Positions 13,505-16,757 of a stretch of DNA of 16,757 nt are shown here, in pieces. Each line of letters starts with the position of its first letter. Position 1 is the first letter of the stretch. The stretch lies in the NCBI GenBank assembly GCA_001603765.1, contig LUZV01000110.1, forward strand, positions 1-16,757. The letters run 5' to 3'. This DNA comes from Anaerolineales bacterium Chloro_02 (lineage in GTDB: Bacteria; Chloroflexota; Anaerolineae; Anaerolineales; Anaerolineaceae). The notes under the pieces were generated by a model. It worked only from the letters and a program-made list of their open reading frames with translations, did not search any database and had not been told where the DNA came from. Made by a program: the position numbers and the translations under genes.

Positions 13505-15136
13505 TCATTCTATTAGTTTTTGCAGACGCGCTTGCTCGTGGAGAGCTTCTCCGCTGGGGCTAACCGTTTCGCACGCTCCGCGCAAAACACGGGTGATGAT
13601 TTTGCCGGGAGCGAATGGGTTATTCTTTAGCTGAGGGGCGTCCAAAACGCCGAGATTCACCGCTTTGGTCAGGGTTTTGGGGTCTGTCAGCGGGTCGGCG
13701 GTTTCTTCTGTGGCGAGATTCTTGATGAACTGTAAAGTTAATCGCGTCTGTTCGATCAAAAACCTCTTGCGATTCTGGATAGCGGAATCAACCGTCATAT
13801 CAGGTTGACCTTGGAGCGCGTTTTCAATGCTGCGGCGGGCAGCCTGACTGGCAGCAATTACGTCTGAGGCCGTTGCCGCGTGGTCGGCTTCGGTGTGACC
13901 GACAATGTGAATAATATGCGGACGCAGCGCCATCTGAAGATAGATGCTGGTCGCCAGGTGCGCGCGGGCGGCGTTATCCTCCAGAGGGTAGCTGAGCAAG
14001 CCGGTGCGCGTTTGGCGCCAGACGCGAAAGGTGTCATCCTCCAAAGGTTTGATCATCTCGAGGATGGCGAGCATTTTCGCCAGGTCCATCGCGTCGCTTA
14101 GGTTAGGCGGGCTGTTAAACATCAACTGGGCGATGTAATCCTTGACTCCGAAAGCTTTGACGTTATAAGCCGCCAGGTAAGCGGACACCACGAAAACCAC
14201 GTCCGGGGCATCGCGCATTCCCCAGTGGTGGGGCTCATTTAGCTCCACGGGAATATCGCGCTCGCCATACCAAGCCATCACACGCTGGTGCTCAACGATC
14301 GAATCCTGGAGCGTGAGTGGACCGCGTCCGTCCATTTGGTTGAACCAAAAAAGCGGAATGGCGCACCAGGCGATGTTGATGGTCTCAACATACATCTCAG
14401 CGAGGCGGATGAAATCGTCCGTGCCGGAGTAAGTGCGCATCAGAGGGAAGTTCCCCACGCGCGAAGCCTGATAGAGCTGGCGGTAATCCTGGGCGTTGCG
14501 CACGGGCACGCCGCCAGCGCCGGTGCTGCGCGGGTTCTGGCGTTCCGGGTGAAAAAAGTTAGCCTGGGCGTCCTGGTCGATTCCGAGAGAGATCACGTCC
14601 AGCACCTTGGCTTCCGCAATTTCCCGGATGCCTTCCAGGGTCGCTGGCATGGTTGGCAAACCAAAGTGGTGGCGCAGAAGCGGGTAAGGCTGTTTCCAGA
14701 GGATACGCTCCCTGGCGGTCTGGGGATAACTTGTTTCTCCCCGATCCGAGAGATCTTCACCGCGCAAATAGGCAAGTATTTCCTCCCGGCTTTCGCTTCC
14801 GTCAAAAACGGTTTCGAAAAAACCTTCCAGCGATTCGACCTTTCGGCACACCGGCGGCGTGCCGCCAAAGCTAAAGCGCACCCCCTGGTTGTGCAAATCG
14901 GCGGCTGCTTCAGCAAATTCGGCAATCAGCCGCTCACCTGTCTCGGGGGTAAGCCGGTAAGATACACCTACCAGATCTGCCTTTTCGCTCCGGGCAGCCT
15001 CAATGAAGGTCTCAATTGGGACGGCTGGACCGAGAAAGATTGTCCGCCAACCGGCTGCTTCAGCCAATCGAAGAAAATTACTCACCCCTGCAACATGGAC
15101 ACATTCCCCCAACGCGCCTGCTACGATAGTTTTCAT
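13505..15136 (-). CDS. B12-binding domain fused to a glutamate-mutase-E-like barrel, substrate unknown
   Basis: A 543-residue protein. Residues 1-125 look like a cobalamin-binding Rossmann domain: GECVHVAG carries the cobalt-ligand-type H14 and G17 but has Cys12 where the DxHxxG motif has Asp. VGVSYRLTP (56-64) aligns with the SxL region and FGG (90-92) with the third motif. Residues about 140-543 resemble the catalytic E subunit of glutamate mutase: GPLTLQDSIVEHQRVMAWYG (272-291), and near the C-terminus NLGVLDAPQ then FAPGKI, like the mutase GVMDIPF region. In known glutamate mutase these are separate S and E subunits; here they are fused in S-E order. ATG 15136 is chosen because AGGAGG lies 4 bases upstream, although the frame is open for 21 more codons. 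Several glutamate-binding residues appear changed. A carbon-skeleton mutase is the best guess. Confidence 0.75.
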   Translation of the reverse strand: MKTIVAGALGECVHVAGVSNFLRLAEAAGWRTIFLGPAVPIETFIEAARSEKADLVGVSYRLTPETGERLIAEFAEAAADLHNQGVRFSFGGTPPVCRKVESLEGFFETVFDGSESREEILAYLRGEDLSDRGETSYPQTARERILWKQPYPLLRHHFGLPTMPATLEGIREIAEAKVLDVISLGIDQDAQANFFHPERQNPRSTGAGGVPVRNAQDYRQLYQASRVGNFPLMRTYSGTDDFIRLAEMYVETINIAWCAIPLFWFNQMDGRGPLTLQDSIVEHQRVMAWYGERDIPVELNEPHHWGMRDAPDVVFVVSAYLAAYNVKAFGVKDYIAQLMFNSPPNLSDAMDLAKMLAILEMIKPLEDDTFRVWRQTRTGLLSYPLEDNAARAHLATSIYLQMALRPHIIHIVGHTEADHAATASDVIAASQAARRSIENALQGQPDMTVDSAIQNRKRFLIEQTRLTLQFIKNLATEETADPLTDPKTLTKAVNLGVLDAPQLKNNPFAPGKIITRVLRGACETVSPSGEALHEQARLQKLIE

Positions 15137-15336
15137 CGTTCCTCCTGTTTGTTCTTTTGCGGTACTGATTGCCGCTGGATATCCGACGGAAGCCTGCAAT
15201 ATGGGCAGGTGGACAAAATAGATATTTTAGTTTACCCGAAAAATGGAATGGCGTTTTTTGAGGGAGGCGGAAGGTTCAAGTAAAAAGAGAAAATGAGACG
15301 CTATAATCTAATTAGCATGGTTAAAAGGAGCAAATT
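15137..15336. promoter_or_regulatory. Divergent intergenic region with inverted repeat
   Basis: 200 bases between the leftward B12-protein gene and the rightward pncA-like gene, so promoters for both must lie here. It contains AAAATA-GA-TATTTT (15215-15228), a 14-base inverted repeat that could be an operator. A rightward -10 (TATAAT 15302-15307) is listed separately. No convincing leftward -35/-10 pair was found. No B12-riboswitch box (GCCACTG-like) is visible. Confidence 0.35.
15302..15307 (+). promoter_or_regulatory. -10 element for the pncA-like gene
   Basis: An exact TATAAT lies 29 bases before ATG 15337, giving a predicted leader of about 23 bases. No good -35 lies at 16-18 bases; TTCAAG at 15275-15280 is too far (21 bases). 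Transcription may need an activator or rely on the -10. Confidence 0.4.
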
Positions 15337-15930
15337 ATGAAAACAGCGCTCATCATCGTGGATATGCAAAACGACTTCTTGCCAGGCGGGGCATTGGGCG
15401 TTGCTGGAGGAGATGAAATCATTCCCAGGATCAACCATCTGGCAGGTGAGTACGGGCTGGTGGTAGCCACCCAGGATTGGCACCCGCGCGATCACGGCAG
15501 TTTTGCCTCCCAGCACCCTGGCGCGCGCGTATTTGACATGGCTAAGCTGGCAGGCTGCCCGCAGGTTTTGTGGCCCGACCACTGTGTGCAGGGGACGTTT
15601 GGAGCAGAACTGACTGATATGCTGGATCAAAGCCGGATCGAAGCGATTTTCAGAAAAGGGATGGATCCTCTGATAGATAGCTATAGCGCCTTCTTTGACA
15701 ACGCCCGCAAAAAGTCAACAGGTTTGGACGGCTACTTGAGAGGCAGGGACGTTGAGGCGGTGCATATTTGCGGGTTAGCGGCGGACGTTTGTGTTTGGTA
15801 TACGGCAAAAGACGCTATCGCGCTTGGATTTGAAGCTGCGATTTTGCTGGACGCTGTCAGAGCGATTGACAAAGATGCGTTTGACAAAATTCAGCAGGAT
15901 TTCTTGCTTTCAGGCGGAAGGCTGCTCTAA
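15337..15930 (+). CDS. pncA: Nicotinamidase (isochorismatase-like cysteine hydrolase)
   Basis: A 197-residue cytoplasmic amidase that hydrolyses nicotinamide to nicotinate for NAD salvage. The catalytic triad D9 (IIVDMQNDFLPGG), K107 (FRKGMDP) and C152 (GLAADVCVWYT) is complete. The metal site DWHPRDHGSFASQHPG (47-62) supplies D47, H49 and further histidines as in E. coli PncA, and WPDHCVQGTFGAEL (79-92) is characteristic of nicotinamidases among isochorismatase-fold proteins. AAGGAG lies about 8 bases before ATG. It is transcribed alone, divergently from the B12-protein operon and convergently with the GNAT gene. No clear terminator follows: only a short AAGGC/GCCTT pairing across the stop codon. 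Confidence 0.93.
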   Translation: MKTALIIVDMQNDFLPGGALGVAGGDEIIPRINHLAGEYGLVVATQDWHPRDHGSFASQHPGARVFDMAKLAGCPQVLWPDHCVQGTFGAELTDMLDQSRIEAIFRKGMDPLIDSYSAFFDNARKKSTGLDGYLRGRDVEAVHICGLAADVCVWYTAKDAIALGFEAAILLDAVRAIDKDAFDKIQQDFLLSGGRLL

Positions 15931-16034
15931 ACGGCTGCCTTGTTGTTTGGAATTGGACGCAGGGCTGTTGATGTGAGAATACACTGCCAGTAAAAAAAGC
16001 TTATCCATATGTTAATTATTGTGCCCAGTGATGG

Positions 16035-16709
16035 TTACTCATCCCACATCCAAAAGACGGTATCGCTGCATAAGACAAATCCCAGTTTTTCTTGTAGGCG
16101 CATGGACGATTCGTTTCCCACTACCACATGCCCATAGGGTAACTCACCCATTCCCAAAACCTTTGCGATCAAGGCGCGTTCCAGGCGCTCTCCCCAACCC
16201 TGCCGGCGATACTCAGGCATCACTTCAAGCATACCCAGCGCGTGATCTTCGTGTAAACCAATAAAAGCAAAAAGCTTTCCGCGGTCGCGCACCCCAAACA
16301 GGCGGTTTTCGCTGATTGCCTGTTTGATCTCGCCTTCGTCGAGGCGGTGGTAATGTTCTAAAACGAACTCAGCATCGGCGAGCTTAAGTGGTTCGAGCTC
16401 CAGATCGGAATCGATGCTTTGATGGGGATAATAGAGTTGGTGGCATTCTAGAATTCCGGTCAGCCCAAAATGAGCAGCCACAGCCGGGGCATTCTTGCTG
16501 CCGCAGAGAAAAACCAGGTCGGGTTTGGGGTGATTTTTAACCAATTCCAGAGGGTTTGAACCCGCCAGCAGGAGAAAATCGGGGTCAGGCTTTAGCAGCG
16601 CCACACCTTGCTGGTTTGCGCCTAATAATCTAGCCCCATGTTCCAATGCGTAAATCAGAGGATAGTTGAGGAAGTAATCCTTGTTCAGGAGGTCAATGGC
16701 GTTTTGCAT
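16035..16709 (-). CDS. GNAT family N-acetyltransferase
   Basis: A 224-residue cytoplasmic acyltransferase. The C-terminal half (about 105-224) is the GNAT fold, with acetyl-CoA motif A at EVMPEYRRQGWGERLERALI (162-181; the RRQGWG pyrophosphate loop) and the following VVVGNESSMRLQEKLGFV (195-212), where Asn199 and the LGF turn are typical. The N-terminal part (1-100) is less conserved and probably an accessory or degenerate GNAT-like domain that binds the acceptor. The acceptor is unknown. No clear ribosome site precedes ATG 16709 on the minus strand, so the start is only moderately secure. It is convergent with pncA across a gap of about 104 bases, with no evident functional link to it. Confidence 0.82.
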   Translation of the reverse strand: MQNAIDLLNKDYFLNYPLIYALEHGARLLGANQQGVALLKPDPDFLLLAGSNPLELVKNHPKPDLVFLCGSKNAPAVAAHFGLTGILECHQLYYPHQSIDSDLELEPLKLADAEFVLEHYHRLDEGEIKQAISENRLFGVRDRGKLFAFIGLHEDHALGMLEVMPEYRRQGWGERLERALIAKVLGMGELPYGHVVVGNESSMRLQEKLGFVLCSDTVFWMWDE

Positions 16710-16757
16710 GGGACTTTATTTATGCATCTTTGCAGAAATGGTGAGTTTAAACCAGGA

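Noticed and set aside
14288..15283. Long open frame on the plus strand opposite the B12-binding protein gene (331 codons)
   Set aside because: It is antisense to a gene with clear domain motifs and a strong ribosome site, and its translation has no recognisable family features.

Overview
The window reads as chromosomal DNA from an anaerobic, fermentative bacterium. The gene set (glutamate dehydrogenase, OsmC, B12-dependent and opine-dehydrogenase-like proteins) and moderate base composition suggest a Chloroflexota lineage such as Anaerolineae. That placement is a guess from overall character; there is no rRNA or other marker gene. I see no tRNA, rRNA, CRISPR array, insertion sequence or integrase.

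Region 1 (1-2205) holds the 3' part of a glutamate dehydrogenase gene ending at a clear terminator, an OsmC-type peroxiredoxin, and a small cysteine-rich protein of the YgbA / nitrous-oxide-stimulated-promoter family. These are single genes reading rightward.

Region 2 (about 2206-12374) is the core of the window: a rightward gene cluster for L-ascorbate (or a close acid-sugar relative) uptake and breakdown. The order is SorC-family regulator, ulaG (lactonase), ulaA (EIIC), ulaB (EIIB), a Cof-type HAD phosphatase, ulaF (4-epimerase), ulaE (3-epimerase), ptsH (HPr), ptsI (Enzyme I), then a cytoplasmic beta-propeller-like protein of unknown function. The general PTS energy-coupling proteins lie in the same operon as the transporter, so this looks like a self-contained PTS module. 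Two expected parts are absent: the EIIA component (UlaC) and the 3-keto-L-gulonate-6-phosphate decarboxylase (UlaD). The regulator is SorC-type, whereas E. coli uses the DeoR-type UlaR. Its promoter region carries two touching inverted repeats, and several gaps in the operon can form RNA hairpins.

Region 3 (12393-15336) is a leftward two-gene operon: a B12-binding domain fused to a glutamate-mutase-E-like barrel, followed 8 bases later by an NAD/NADP octopine/nopaline dehydrogenase-family enzyme. The substrates are not evident, and this pair is the best candidate for an undescribed pathway.

Region 4 (15337-16709) holds a rightward nicotinamidase (pncA) and a convergent GNAT acetyltransferase.
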